Source: Paenibacillus terrae (GTDB lineage Bacteria > Bacillota > Bacilli > Paenibacillales > Paenibacillaceae). Taken from it: a stretch of 46,987 nt of DNA. Below, piece after piece: positions 36,670-46,987 of this stretch. The position numbers and the translations under genes were made by a program. The notes below the pieces were generated by a model. The model was not told the DNA's origin. It saw only the letters and a program-made list of their open reading frames with translations, and did not search any database. The DNA lies in NCBI RefSeq assembly GCF_005217525.1, contig NZ_PNXQ01000005.1, positions 678,740 to 725,726 of the forward strand, read 5' to 3'. How positions within the stretch are numbered: position 1 is the first letter of the stretch; each line of letters opens with the position of its first letter.

Positions 36670-37812
36670 ATGAAGATCAGCATTTTGAAAAACGTATTGA
36701 ACGAGGCTATACAACATGTATCCAAGGCCATATCAAGTCGGACCACGATTCCAATTTTGAGTGGTATTAAGCTGGATGTGAATCATCAGGGAGTAACGTT
36801 GACTGCCAGTGATACCGACATCTCCATTCAATCCTTTATTCCTATGGAGGATGGTGACCAAACTGTCGTTCAAGTTGAACAACCGGGAAGTGTTGTACTG
36901 CCAGCCAAGTTCTTTGTCGAAATTATCAAGAAGCTGCCGTCTCAGGAGATCCGTATGGAGGTAAAAGACCATTTCCAAACCTTCATCTCATCCGGTGCAA
37001 CCGAAATTCAGATGGTGGGTCTGGACCCTGAGGAATTCCCGGTGCTTCCAAGCATTGAAGAAAATCAGGTCATCTCTGTACCAGGCGATTTGCTCAAAAA
37101 CATGATTAAGCAGACCGTTTTCTCCATTTCCACCCACGAAACGACACCTATTTTGACAGGGGTATTGTGGAATTTGGCTGAGGGCGAATTGAAATTTGTA
37201 GCAACGGACCGCCACCGCCTCGCCACCCGAAGCGCCCGTTTGGAAACGTCTGAAGGCTTGCGTTTCAGCAATGTTGTCATTGCAGGTAAAACGTTGAACG
37301 AGCTGAGCAAAATTATTCCGGATCAAAATATACTTGTGGATATCGTCGTAGCAGACAACCAGGTATTATTCAAAATTGACCGAGTTCTGTTTTATTCCCG
37401 CATTTTGGACGGAACGTATCCGGATACTTCTAGAATTATTCCAACCTCCTACAAAACAGAACTGATTGTGGATACAAAAAGTTTGAGCGAATCCATCGAC
37501 CGTGCTTATTTGCTGTCCCGTGAGGAAAAAACGAATATTGTAAAAATGCAGTCGCTGGAAAACGGCGGCTTGGAGATTTCCTCCAGCTCGTCTGAGCTGG
37601 GTAAAGTACGCGAGGAAGTCACAGTCTCCAAATTTGAGGGAGAGCCGCTCAAAATCTCGTTCAATTCGAAATATATGCTTGATGTGCTGAAGGTGATTGA
37701 CAGCGAGCAACTGACGATTGCTTTTACCGGCATTATGAGCCCCATCATTTTAAAACCGGCGGACTCCAGCAATGCGCTGTACATCATCCTGCCATATCGC
37801 ACCACCAACTAA
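36670..37812 (+). CDS. dnaN: DNA polymerase III beta subunit (sliding clamp)
   Basis: A 380-residue clamp of three similar domains (about 1-120, 128-250, 255-380), beginning MKISILKNVLNEAIQHVSKAI and ending YIILPYRTTN. AGGAGGAAC precedes the start. It tethers the polymerase to DNA and takes part in regulatory inactivation of initiation through YabA in Bacilli. It is the second gene of the dnaA operon. Confidence 0.98.
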   Translation: MKISILKNVLNEAIQHVSKAISSRTTIPILSGIKLDVNHQGVTLTASDTDISIQSFIPMEDGDQTVVQVEQPGSVVLPAKFFVEIIKKLPSQEIRMEVKDHFQTFISSGATEIQMVGLDPEEFPVLPSIEENQVISVPGDLLKNMIKQTVFSISTHETTPILTGVLWNLAEGELKFVATDRHRLATRSARLETSEGLRFSNVVIAGKTLNELSKIIPDQNILVDIVVADNQVLFKIDRVLFYSRILDGTYPDTSRIIPTSYKTELIVDTKSLSESIDRAYLLSREEKTNIVKMQSLENGGLEISSSSSELGKVREEVTVSKFEGEPLKISFNSKYMLDVLKVIDSEQLTIAFTGIMSPIILKPADSSNALYIILPYRTTN

Positions 37813-37858
37813 CGTCTAGCGTCACCCACCCGAGAACAAGCGAAAGGATGAACAAGCC

Positions 37859-38077
37859 TTGAAACAGATATCTATACAGACCGAATACATCAAGCTCGAT
37901 CAATTTTTAAAATTAGCCGATTGTGTTTCTACAGGAGGAATGGCCAAAGCTCTGTTGCAGGAGGGGCAAGTTCGTGTCAACGGTGAGCCGGAAGAACGAC
38001 GCGGAAGAAAACTGTACCCGGGCGATACCGTAGAAGTAGAGGACAACGGAAGTTTCGAGATCACGGCAGGAGCATGA
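37859..38077 (+). CDS. yaaA: S4-domain RNA-binding protein YaaA (RlbA)
   Basis: A 72-residue protein with one S4 domain (IKLDQFLKLADCVSTGGMAKALLQEGQVRVNGEPEERRGRKLYPGDTVEV). It lies between dnaN and recF, as in B. subtilis, where the homologue has been linked to 50S ribosome assembly. It uses a TTG start with GAAAGG upstream. Confidence 0.93.
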   Translation: MKQISIQTEYIKLDQFLKLADCVSTGGMAKALLQEGQVRVNGEPEERRGRKLYPGDTVEVEDNGSFEITAGA

Positions 38078-38131
38078 TCGCCTGGTCGGCAAGGACTCCT
38101 TTTAGGTGCGGAGTAACAAGGGGGACCCTAT

Positions 38132-39247
38132 GTGTTTGTGAACAACATTGTTTTGCAGCAATATCGGAACTATGAACAGCTGGAGCTGAATGAATTTGGG
38201 CCCGTTAATTTGCTGATCGGACAAAATGCGCAGGGCAAAACGAATCTGGTAGAGGCGATTTTTGTCCTGGCTTTGACCAAAAGTCACCGGACGTCGCGCG
38301 ACAAGGAGTTGATCTCTTTCGGGGCTACCTCGACTCACATTGCTGCGGATGTAGATAAGAAATACGGAAAAATCAGGCTGGATCTGTCGTTATCCACACA
38401 AGGAAAAAAAGCGAAGATCAACGGACTGGAGCAGCGAAAGCTAAGCGACTTTATCGGTTCGCTGAATGTCGTTATGTTTGCACCTGAGGATTTGGAAATC
38501 GTCAAGGGAACGCCGGGGGTTCGCCGCCGGTTTCTTGACATGGAAATTGGACAGGTTGCTCCAGGATATCTGTACCATTTGCAGCAATACCAGAAAGTGC
38601 TGGTCCAGCGTAACAATCTGCTCAAGCAAGCTTGGGGCAAAGATATGGCTTCCGTACAGCTCATGCTGGAGGTATGGAATGAGCAACTTGTTGAGCACGG
38701 TGTTAAAATTGTTAAAAAGCGGAAACAATTTATAACAAAGCTACAAAAGTGGGCTCAGGCCATTCATGAAGGGATCGCTGGAGGAGCTGAAGAGTTAAAA
38801 TTAACCTATGTTCCCTCCTTCAGCGAGCCGGAGGAAGAAGATGAAGCTGTCTTATTGGAGCGATTTATGATAAAGTTATCCCAAATGAGGGAACAGGAAA
38901 TCCGCCGTGGTATGACTTTGGCAGGACCCCATCGTGATGATTTGGCCTTTGCCATTAACGGCAGGGAAGTGCATACGTATGGCTCTCAGGGGCAGCAGCG
39001 GACGACTGCCCTGTCCTTGAAGCTGGCTGAAATTGAATTAATCCATGAGGAAATTGGTGAATATCCTGTCCTGCTGCTGGATGATGTTCTATCCGAACTG
39101 GACCCCTACCGTCAGACCCAACTGATCGAGACCTTCCAGAGCAAGGTGCAGACCTTTATCACGGCAACCGGTATTGAGACCTTGAATGCAGAACGGCTCA
39201 AGGATGCCAGTATTTACCACGTCCACGACGGGCATGTGGAACACTAA
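38132..39247 (+). CDS. recF: DNA replication and repair protein RecF
   Basis: A 371-residue SMC-like ATPase with Walker A GQNAQGKT (30-37), signature region (YGSQGQQRTTALSLKLAE) and Walker B LLLDDVLSELD. It helps load RecA at gaps with RecO and RecR. It uses a GTG start with AAGGGGG seven bases before; the beginning MFVNNIVLQQYRNYEQLELN fits the family. Confidence 0.96.
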   Translation: MFVNNIVLQQYRNYEQLELNEFGPVNLLIGQNAQGKTNLVEAIFVLALTKSHRTSRDKELISFGATSTHIAADVDKKYGKIRLDLSLSTQGKKAKINGLEQRKLSDFIGSLNVVMFAPEDLEIVKGTPGVRRRFLDMEIGQVAPGYLYHLQQYQKVLVQRNNLLKQAWGKDMASVQLMLEVWNEQLVEHGVKIVKKRKQFITKLQKWAQAIHEGIAGGAEELKLTYVPSFSEPEEEDEAVLLERFMIKLSQMREQEIRRGMTLAGPHRDDLAFAINGREVHTYGSQGQQRTTALSLKLAEIELIHEEIGEYPVLLLDDVLSELDPYRQTQLIETFQSKVQTFITATGIETLNAERLKDASIYHVHDGHVEH

Positions 39248-39263
39248 GGAGTGAGTGACCGCT

Positions 39264-39515
39264 ATGTATATTCATCTGGGTGGAGAAAAAATCATCCGCT
39301 CGTCAGAGCTTGTGGCTATTTTCGATATCTCGATTGAAAAATCCTCTAAAATCTCCAAGCAGTACGTGAACCACGCCCAACAGCAAAAGCATGTCGAGAT
39401 GATTGGTGAAGAGGAAGCCAAGTCCATCGTGGTGACTCAAAATACGGTGTATTATTCCCCCATCTCCTCAACAACTCTCAAAAAGCGGGCAAACCAGTTT
39501 GTTGCCAATGCTTAA
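39264..39515 (+). CDS. remB: extracellular matrix regulator RemB (YaaB)
   Basis: An 83-residue protein beginning MYIHLGGEKIIRSSELVAIFD and holding SIVVTQNTVYYSPISSTTLKKRA, matching B. subtilis RemB/YaaB in sequence and place between recF and gyrB. RemB affects matrix production alongside RemA. ATG at 39264 gives the conserved MYIHLG; a GTG at 39255 is possible but too close to AAGGAG. Confidence 0.9.
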   Translation: MYIHLGGEKIIRSSELVAIFDISIEKSSKISKQYVNHAQQQKHVEMIGEEEAKSIVVTQNTVYYSPISSTTLKKRANQFVANA

Positions 39516-39536
39516 CCATAGAATCTATAGAAGTAG

Positions 39537-41456
<1,920 letters not shown>

Positions 41457-41486
41457 TACATGATGTGATTTTAGAAAGAATTCACC

Positions 41487-41520
41487 AAGGGGCGCTCAGA
41501 TGGAGCGTCCCTTGTCTTGT
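41487..41520 (+). terminator. Rho-independent terminator of gyrB
   Basis: AAGGGGCGCTC pairs with GGAGCGTCCCTT around an AGAT loop, followed by a T-rich tail (TGTCTTGT). It lies between convergent gyrB and the ATP-grasp gene. Confidence 0.7.
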
Positions 41521-41563
41521 CATTAACCCGTCGGAGAAAATTTGAATATTTAATTTCAAAGCT

Positions 41564-42391
41564 TTACGCCTTTTTCTTAGTGCGTGCAGGCTTACCCGTG
41601 GATGCTGTATAACGGCCGTAGCCTACAGCATACCTGAATATTTTATGATATAGGCTTTTGTTGGGCAGGGAAGAGAACACCTTAATGGCTGGCATCGTAT
41701 TTACTTCCAAAATCCACGGATAGATTTGCTGATCCAGTCCTATATCCAAACCAATTTCCTTCAAGCGGGGGTACCTCTTTTGCAACTGCCAAGCTACCCG
41801 CTCGCCCATTTTCGATAGCTTTTGCTCCAGCCGTACCGCTTCCTTTACATCCAGATATGGAGCTACCAGTTCATTGAAAAAGCGTGTTGTGCCTCCGCTG
41901 TGATGATTGGTGACGACTTTGTCGGGAGCAGCAACACGCCCTATGATGAGCGTCGTTTCCCATTGCTTTCTTAAGTTCATCTGCGTTAATACTCGTAGAT
42001 CAAAGGGTCGTGCATCATGATGAAGAAGGGGGATTCCTCGTTGAATTAGATAGGGACGCTTCCGTATGCGGTGAGAAACTGCTTTATGCAGGTCTTCCAG
42101 ATTTTCGAAGGTATGGGTCTCTACCTCATAACGGAGGATGTACCACGTTCTTTCTCCGATAATTCCCTCTTCATTCGGCGGAAGTGGTTCAGTGAGTCTC
42201 TCTGCCCGCATAACCCCTTTCCCATAAGTACCGTTATCCGGCTTAATATAGACGGTTCCGTACAATGCCAGCATTTCATTCAAATGCTCCATTGCATACA
42301 AACGTGTTTCCGGTACATAAGCGGACAACATTGAATTGGGGAGAATGATATTTGTTTTGGTCCACTTACTGGATACTCGTTGAATAGACAA
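41564..42391 (-). CDS. YheC/YheD-type ATP-grasp, endospore-coat-associated protein
   Basis: A 275-residue ATP-grasp protein with ATP-binding features YIKPDNGTYGKGVMR, LLHHDARPFDLRVLTQ, a metal-binding region (IGLDIGLDQQIYPWILEVNTMPA) and the family's beginning. The YheC/YheD group is spore-coat associated in B. subtilis; the reaction is unknown. TTG start with AAAGGGATGAG upstream. It lies on the lagging strand between gyrB and gyrA, where Bacillus has nothing. Confidence 0.82.
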   Translation of the reverse strand: MSIQRVSSKWTKTNIILPNSMLSAYVPETRLYAMEHLNEMLALYGTVYIKPDNGTYGKGVMRAERLTEPLPPNEEGIIGERTWYILRYEVETHTFENLEDLHKAVSHRIRKRPYLIQRGIPLLHHDARPFDLRVLTQMNLRKQWETTLIIGRVAAPDKVVTNHHSGGTTRFFNELVAPYLDVKEAVRLEQKLSKMGERVAWQLQKRYPRLKEIGLDIGLDQQIYPWILEVNTMPAIKVFSSLPNKSLYHKIFRYAVGYGRYTASTGKPARTKKKA

Positions 42392-42490
42392 GTATTCTCA
42401 TCCCTTTCTTTTGGAAATGTAAGCTACGTTCATGGAAATTACAACGCTTGAACAAAACAAGGGAAACTAAAGGACAAGTGCGTAAAACAA

Positions 42491-42499
42491 TGATATAAT
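42491..42499 (+). promoter_or_regulatory. extended -10 promoter upstream of the gyrA leader (P1)
   Basis: TGATATAAT is a perfect extended -10. The -35 is weak (AGGACA at 18 bp). Transcription from here would give a leader of ~355 bases to gyrA, or a separate small RNA. Confidence 0.5.
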
Positions 42500-42505
42500 A
42501 GAGAA

Positions 42506-42735
42506 ATACGGCGTTTTTTCGGAATTGTGCTCAGTTAACCCTGACCGTATACGTATTGTATGTGGAAAAGGCCTTCAGGGTGGGGGCTAATCCCCAGTTC
42601 GGGGGAATTTGTCATAATCATGACCTGTGAGTTGTATGATGGGTAGCCATCTGCTGCTCATAGCAGGGCAATCACTGAGAGTTTTACGCTGTAAAGCGGA
42701 CAGATGCGTTTAATTGTGCTCTTTTTGTGAAAGTA
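42506..42735 (+). other. structured noncoding interval upstream of gyrA
   Basis: Several plausible hairpins: TGGGG/CCCCA competing with CCCC/GGGG (42590-42605), GTCAT/ATGAC (42611-42624), and a three-way arrangement CATCTG/CAGATG (42649-42705) enclosing CTGCT/AGCAG and CGCT/AGCG. No ORF is supported. It could be a leader or small RNA; no known class was recognised. Confidence 0.4.
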
Positions 42736-42742
42736 ATATAAT
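42714..42742 (+). promoter_or_regulatory. gyrA proximal promoter (P2)
   Basis: TTGTGC (42714-42719), 17 bp, TATAAT (42737-42742). The start is near 42749, giving a ~110-base leader. Confidence 0.6.
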
Positions 42743-42858
42743 TATACAGATGAGGATTTCAGCCAAAATCCTGCGCACAGAGCGGAGTATATAGGCAGTG
42801 TCTTGTTAGGCTTTTCACATAGAGAGCAATGTATTGAAGGATGAGAAGGAGGACCAGC

Positions 42859-45435
42859 ATGGCGGATCAAAAAAACTCGCAAATCATCAACAGGGATATC
42901 GGAGTGGAAATGCGCGAATCCTTTATGGATTATGCCATGAGTATTATTGTTAGCCGTGCCTTGCCTGATGTGCGGGACGGACTGAAGCCGGTACACCGAC
43001 GTATTTTGTTTGCGATGTCCGAGCTAGGCATGTCGCCAGACAAGCCATACAAAAAATCGGCAAGAATCGTCGGTGAAGTTATCGGTAAATATCACCCTCA
43101 TGGTGATACGGCCGTATACGATACGATGGTTCGGATGGCGCAGGATTTTTCCTTGCGTTATATGCTGGTGGACGGACACGGTAACTTTGGCTCCGTTGAT
43201 GGAGATATGGCGGCTGCGATGCGTTACACGGAAGCACGATTGTCGAAGATCGCGATGGAAATGCTGCGTGATCTGAACAAAGAGACCGTTGATTTTATGC
43301 CGAACTACGATGGGGAGGAGAACGAGCCGGTCGTGTTGCCTGCACGTTATCCTAACTTGCTGGTGAACGGTGTCGGCGGGATTGCGGTCGGAATGGCTAC
43401 TAATATTCCTCCGCATAACTTAGGAGAGGTTATTGACGGTGTACAAGCACTGATTGAGAACCCTGACATTACACCGATGGAACTGATGGATTATATTCAA
43501 GGGCCGGATTTCCCGACAGCAGGCTATATCTTGGGACGCTCGGGCATTCGTCAGGCATACCAGACCGGCCGCGGATCTGTAACTATGCGTGCGAAGACCA
43601 CCATAGAAGAGATTGGCAATAAAGCACGGATTATCGTGCATGAGCTGCCTTACCAAGTAAATAAGGCTCGTTTGGTCGAAAAAGTTGCTGAATTAGTACG
43701 TGACAAACGTATTGAGGGCATCACCGATCTGCGGGATGAATCAGACCGTACGGGCATGCGTGTCGTTATGGAGTTGCGCAGGGATGTGAACCCGAACGTT
43801 GTTCTGAACAATTTGTTCAAGCATACGGCAATGCAGTCCACTTTCGGTATCAATATGCTCGCAATTGTAAATAACGAGCCGAAGATTCTGAACCTGAAAG
43901 ATGTCTTGTATCATTACCTCAAGCATCAGGTTGAAGTCATTCGTCGTCGTACAGAATTTGATCTAAAAAAAGCCGAGGCCAGAGCACACATTCTGGAAGG
44001 CTTGCGCACTGCCCTTGACCATCTGGACGAGGTCATTGCATTAATTCGTTCCTCACAGACCGCAGAAGCAGCACGTGAAGGATTGATTGAACGGTTCTCG
44101 CTGTCTCACGAGCAGGCTCAGGCCATTCTGGATATGCGTCTGCAACGCCTGACTGGCTTGGAACGTGAGAAGATCGAGAACGAATACAATGAGTTGTTGC
44201 AAAAGATTGCGGAATACCGCGAAATTTTGGCCAACGAGCATCTGGTGCTTAACATTATCAGCGAAGAGCTTAATGAGCTAAGAGGGCGTTTCGCAGATGA
44301 ACGCCGTACTGAAATTACAGTGGGTGAAGAGAGTATTCTGGACGAGGATCTTATTCCGCGTGAGGATGTTATCATTACTGTAACCCATACCGGATATATT
44401 AAGCGTCTTCCCGTGACTACTTATCGTAGTCAAAAACGCGGCGGTCGTGGTGTAGTGGGGATGGATACCAAGGATGAGGATTTCGTAGAGCATCTGTTCA
44501 TTACGAATTCACATCATCATTTGTTATTCTTCACCGACAAGGGGAAAGTATATCGGATTAAGGCCTATGAGATTCCTGATCTGAGCAGGACAGCCCGGGG
44601 GACACCGATCATTAACCTGATTCAAATTGAGCAGGGCGAGTCGATCAATGCGGTCATTCCAATTGAGGAATTTGTAGAGGACAGCTACCTGTTCTTTGCT
44701 ACTCAGCAAGGGATTATCAAGAAGACACCGCTCGATAACTACGCTAATATCCGTAAGGGCGGCTTGATTGCTATCAACCTGCGTGAGGATGATGCCCTGA
44801 TCGAAGTGAAGCTGACCGATGGACAGCAGGAAATGATCATTGGTACGGCGCAAGGTATGTCTATTCGCTTCCCTGAGAGTGATGTACGTTCCATGGGTCG
44901 TAGTGCTACTGGGGTTAAAGGTATTACTCTCGACAAGAGTGACGCTGTAATAGGCATGGATATTGTTGATACTAGCCTGGATATCCTGATCGTAACGGCC
45001 AAAGGATATGGCAAACGTACGCCTGTAGTGGATTACCGTATTCAAAGCCGTGGAGGTAAGGGGATCAAGACGATTAACGTCACAGATAAAAATGGTCCAG
45101 TTGTCGGCCTCAAGGTTGTAAAAACCGAAGAGGATCTAATGATCATTACAGCCAGCGGAACTTTGATTCGGACCAGCATGGAAGAAATTTCGACGATGGG
45201 TCGGAATACACAAGGGGTAAGGTTGATCAACATCCGCGAAGATGATTCAGTTGCTACCGTTTGTCGTGCGAACAAGAATGAGGAGCAAGATGAATTGCTA
45301 GATGAACTGCTTGATGAGCAGAATACTAACCTAGAAGTTGGTGAGGGTGCATCTCCATCAACAGATGATTCAGCCCTTGGGACGGATGTAGAAGGAACAC
45401 AAGGTAACGATTCGGAGCCTTCTGAGGACGCATAA
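42859..45435 (+). CDS. gyrA: DNA gyrase subunit A
   Basis: An 858-residue subunit. The catalytic tyrosine is Tyr123 (MRYTEARL). The quinolone-resistance region reads [17 protein letters not shown], with Thr84 in the position that is Ser83 in E. coli and Asp88 after it. The C-terminal DNA-wrapping domain starts with the GyrA box (QKRGGRG) and ends in an acidic tail. AAGGAGG precedes ATG at 42859; an in-frame ATG at 42841 has no site. It is expressed from its own promoters, separated from gyrB by the ATP-grasp gene. Confidence 0.98.
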   Translation: MADQKNSQIINRDIGVEMRESFMDYAMSIIVSRALPDVRDGLKPVHRRILFAMSELGMSPDKPYKKSARIVGEVIGKYHPHGDTAVYDTMVRMAQDFSLRYMLVDGHGNFGSVDGDMAAAMRYTEARLSKIAMEMLRDLNKETVDFMPNYDGEENEPVVLPARYPNLLVNGVGGIAVGMATNIPPHNLGEVIDGVQALIENPDITPMELMDYIQGPDFPTAGYILGRSGIRQAYQTGRGSVTMRAKTTIEEIGNKARIIVHELPYQVNKARLVEKVAELVRDKRIEGITDLRDESDRTGMRVVMELRRDVNPNVVLNNLFKHTAMQSTFGINMLAIVNNEPKILNLKDVLYHYLKHQVEVIRRRTEFDLKKAEARAHILEGLRTALDHLDEVIALIRSSQTAEAAREGLIERFSLSHEQAQAILDMRLQRLTGLEREKIENEYNELLQKIAEYREILANEHLVLNIISEELNELRGRFADERRTEITVGEESILDEDLIPREDVIITVTHTGYIKRLPVTTYRSQKRGGRGVVGMDTKDEDFVEHLFITNSHHHLLFFTDKGKVYRIKAYEIPDLSRTARGTPIINLIQIEQGESINAVIPIEEFVEDSYLFFATQQGIIKKTPLDNYANIRKGGLIAINLREDDALIEVKLTDGQQEMIIGTAQGMSIRFPESDVRSMGRSATGVKGITLDKSDAVIGMDIVDTSLDILIVTAKGYGKRTPVVDYRIQSRGGKGIKTINVTDKNGPVVGLKVVKTEEDLMIITASGTLIRTSMEEISTMGRNTQGVRLINIREDDSVATVCRANKNEEQDELLDELLDEQNTNLEVGEGASPSTDDSALGTDVEGTQGNDSEPSEDA

Positions 45436-45481
45436 CAATCCACCGATATAAACAGTGGTATTGGTTTCTAAATGACGGGGA

Positions 45482-45515
45482 AGACTCCTTGGCCATTGGT
45501 CAGGGAGTCTTTTTC
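45482..45515 (+). terminator. Rho-independent terminator of gyrA
   Basis: AGACTCC pairs with GGGAGTCT around a loop, followed by TTTTTC, about 45 bases past the stop. Confidence 0.85.
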
Positions 45516-45566
45516 TATTGCCGAAAAATGAATACAGCAAGTATGCTACAAATCATATAAAATGAA

Positions 45567-45595
45567 TGTACAGGAGCAAGTTCAAGTAATATAAT
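45567..45595 (+). promoter_or_regulatory. promoter of the HD-GYP gene
   Basis: TGTACA (45567-45572), 17 bp, TATAAT (45590-45595), about 55 bases before the start. Confidence 0.5.
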
Positions 45596-45650
45596 GACTT
45601 AATAAAAACTGACAGCTAGAGCTGCTGCTATGAGAACAGAGAGGTTGACC

Positions 45651-46739
45651 ATGACAACAGTTTCCGTATCCGAATTAAAAGCAGGACTAAGATTGCAAAG
45701 CGACGTATTTACTGAAATGGGCAGCTTGCTGCTTCCGAAGGGCCGTATTCTGCTACCGCGTGATTTGGAGATTTTACAAGCGTTCCTGATCCAGCAAGTA
45801 GAAGTAGGGCCTGATGGTTTGGAAAAAGCTGGTGAAGATCATGCTACTGCCCGAGCTGGAGCGCCTGAATCGCAATTCCCTTCGCTAGAGGAGCGAGATG
45901 AGTCCGTTTTATTTCAGGAAGAGTACGACAAAATGGTGATGCTCGTGAAAAATGCGTTCCAATCGGTGCTCGTATCTAATTTATCCATATATGAGTTGCG
46001 GGGGCAGCTGGAAGCCTTGCTGGTATACATCCAGCGCTATAATGTAATGACATATTCTCCGCGTGCCATGATTGAAGTTGATTATATTTTTCATAATGCG
46101 GTCCTAACCTCTCTGACCTCGTATTCTATTGCTCAATGGATTGGCTTGCCCCAAAAGGACTGGATGCAGGTTGCTTTTGCCGGATTACTCCATGATATTG
46201 GGAATGCTAAAATGGACCCGGACATTCTGTACAAGCCTTCTACATTAACGTGGGAGGAGCAGGAAGAAATTCGACAGCATACCTCATTAGGCTACCAATT
46301 ACTCAAAAATGTGAAGGCCATTAATGAAGGAGTACGTCTGGCAGCTCTTCAGCATCATGAGAAAGTGGATGGTACCGGATATCCATTGCGACTCAAAGGG
46401 GAGCAAATTCATATTTACGCTAAAATCGTTGGAGTGGCTGATGTATTCCATGCCATGACGCTGGAGAAGACCTACCGACCAGCACAATCCCCGTATCTGG
46501 TACTGGAGCAAATCAAATCGGAATCCTTTGGTAAGCTGGACCCGGGTGTTGTACAGGTTTTCATCCAAAAGCTTACTCAATTCAATAACGGAACCAAGGT
46601 GCGTCTGAATGATAGCCGTACAGGGGAAATCATATTTGCCGATCGAGACCATCCGACACGTCCGTTGGTGCAGGTAAACGGAGAAATCGTTAACTTAATG
46701 CTTCAAAGAGAGCTTTATATTGAGTGTATTGTTACTTAA
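45651..46739 (+). CDS. HD-GYP domain protein (possible c-di-GMP phosphodiesterase)
   Basis: A 362-residue soluble protein. An N-terminal region (1-60, SVSELKAGLRLQSDVF) resembles the small domain often before HD-GYP. The HD-GYP domain (about 140-310) has His148, HD at 181-182 in LLHDIGNAK (Asn where Lys is usual), His210, HHEKVDGTGYP (235-245) and VADVFHAM, where His267 replaces the Asp of the usual VFDA. Metal ligands are mostly kept, but two signature residues differ, so activity on c-di-GMP is uncertain. ATG at 45651 follows AGAGAGG. It sits alone between gyrA and an rRNA operon. Confidence 0.85.
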   Translation: MTTVSVSELKAGLRLQSDVFTEMGSLLLPKGRILLPRDLEILQAFLIQQVEVGPDGLEKAGEDHATARAGAPESQFPSLEERDESVLFQEEYDKMVMLVKNAFQSVLVSNLSIYELRGQLEALLVYIQRYNVMTYSPRAMIEVDYIFHNAVLTSLTSYSIAQWIGLPQKDWMQVAFAGLLHDIGNAKMDPDILYKPSTLTWEEQEEIRQHTSLGYQLLKNVKAINEGVRLAALQHHEKVDGTGYPLRLKGEQIHIYAKIVGVADVFHAMTLEKTYRPAQSPYLVLEQIKSESFGKLDPGVVQVFIQKLTQFNNGTKVRLNDSRTGEIIFADRDHPTRPLVQVNGEIVNLMLQRELYIECIVT

Positions 46740-46761
46740 GTACTTTTTTTTGAAAAAACAG

Positions 46762-46791
46762 TTGCACAATATAATAAAAGTATGATATATT
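46762..46791 (+). promoter_or_regulatory. rRNA operon promoter P1
   Basis: TTGCAC (46762-46767), 18 bp, extended TGA-TATATT (-10 at 46786-46791). Confidence 0.6.
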
Positions 46792-46830
46792 ATTTCTTGT
46801 CGCTTCTAGTGTTATCAAATAAGAGTGAAA

Positions 46831-46852
46831 AACACTTTTTAAAAAAAGTGTT
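46831..46852. other. short inverted repeat overlapping the rrn P2 -35
   Basis: AACACTTTTT and AAAAAGTGTT are inverted around two bases; the right arm runs into TTGACA of P2. It is not followed by a T-run. Confidence 0.4.
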
Positions 46853-46880
46853 GACACAACTGAGAAAAACATGATATACT
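46851..46880 (+). promoter_or_regulatory. rRNA operon promoter P2
   Basis: A consensus TTGACA (46851-46856), 18 bp, extended TGA-TATACT (46875-46880), typical of Bacillus-type rrn promoters. Confidence 0.78.
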
Positions 46881-46987
46881 ATAAAAGTTGCTGAGGGGAT
46901 GAAAGAAACCCTAAAGCAGACGCGAAATGTTTGATCTTTGAAAACTGAACAACGAGTGAGTAAATGATTTTGTTCGCAAAATCAACC
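46881..46987 (+). other. leader of an rRNA operon
   Basis: Downstream of P2 the leader holds GATCTTTGAAAACTGAAC, a sequence common in rrn leaders and spacers of Firmicutes. The 16S rRNA start (AGAGTTTGATC) is not yet reached, so the gene itself lies to the right of the window. In B. subtilis rrnO follows gyrA in the same way. Confidence 0.7.

Noticed and set aside
46881..46987. Start of the 16S rRNA gene
   Set aside because: The conserved 5' sequence is not reached before the window ends; only promoters and leader are present.

Overview
The window is the chromosomal replication origin region of an endospore-forming, low-to-mid G+C Firmicute, very probably a Paenibacillus of the P. polymyxa group (inferred from gene order, protein sequences and frequent GTG/TTG starts with strong AGGAGG-type ribosome sites; not confirmed by a search). 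The origin is bipartite: DnaA boxes lie upstream of dnaA (about 34479-34761) and between dnaA and dnaN (36508-36591). The second cluster ends in a TAG/TAA-type DnaA-trio tract.

Left of the origin most genes read leftward, away from the origin. Going left they are rpmH, rnpA, yidC/spoIIIJ and jag; mnmE, mnmG and rsmG; noc; parA (soj) and parB (spo0J); a DUF4446 gene; mscS and a yyzM-like gene; tRNA-Ser(CGA); rpsF, ssb and rpsR; a five-gene oligopeptide ABC operon; a D,D-carboxypeptidase-like gene that has lost its nucleophile; an LCP-family gene with a CBS gene; a mazG-like, yybS, gdpP, rplI, dnaB operon; purA; and part of another ABC transporter. A few small genes on the plus strand interrupt this: yjzC-like, a small membrane protein, an XRE regulator and the spore gene yyaC.

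Right of the origin are dnaA, dnaN, yaaA, recF, remB, gyrB and gyrA, then an HD-GYP gene. The window ends in the tandem promoters and leader of an rRNA operon whose 16S gene lies outside. The one exception is an ATP-grasp YheC/YheD-type spore-coat gene that reads against replication between gyrB and gyrA.

The core genes cover initiation and elongation (DnaA, DnaN, DnaB, SSB, gyrase, RecF), segregation and division timing (ParAB, Noc, two parS sites), translation and tRNA modification (S6, S18, L9, L34, RNase P protein, MnmEG, RsmG), membrane insertion (YidC/Jag) and c-di-AMP turnover (GdpP, with a possible CBS-domain receptor nearby).

No phage, insertion sequence, CRISPR array or defence system was found. 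The less ordinary material is a ~180-bp cloverleaf-like inverted-repeat element next to tRNA-Ser, a parS site that forms the core of a 40-bp perfect palindromic terminator, two copies of an intergenic palindromic repeat, a long structured leader before gyrA, PurR-type boxes and a structured leader before purA, and the catalytically degenerate carboxypeptidase homologue.
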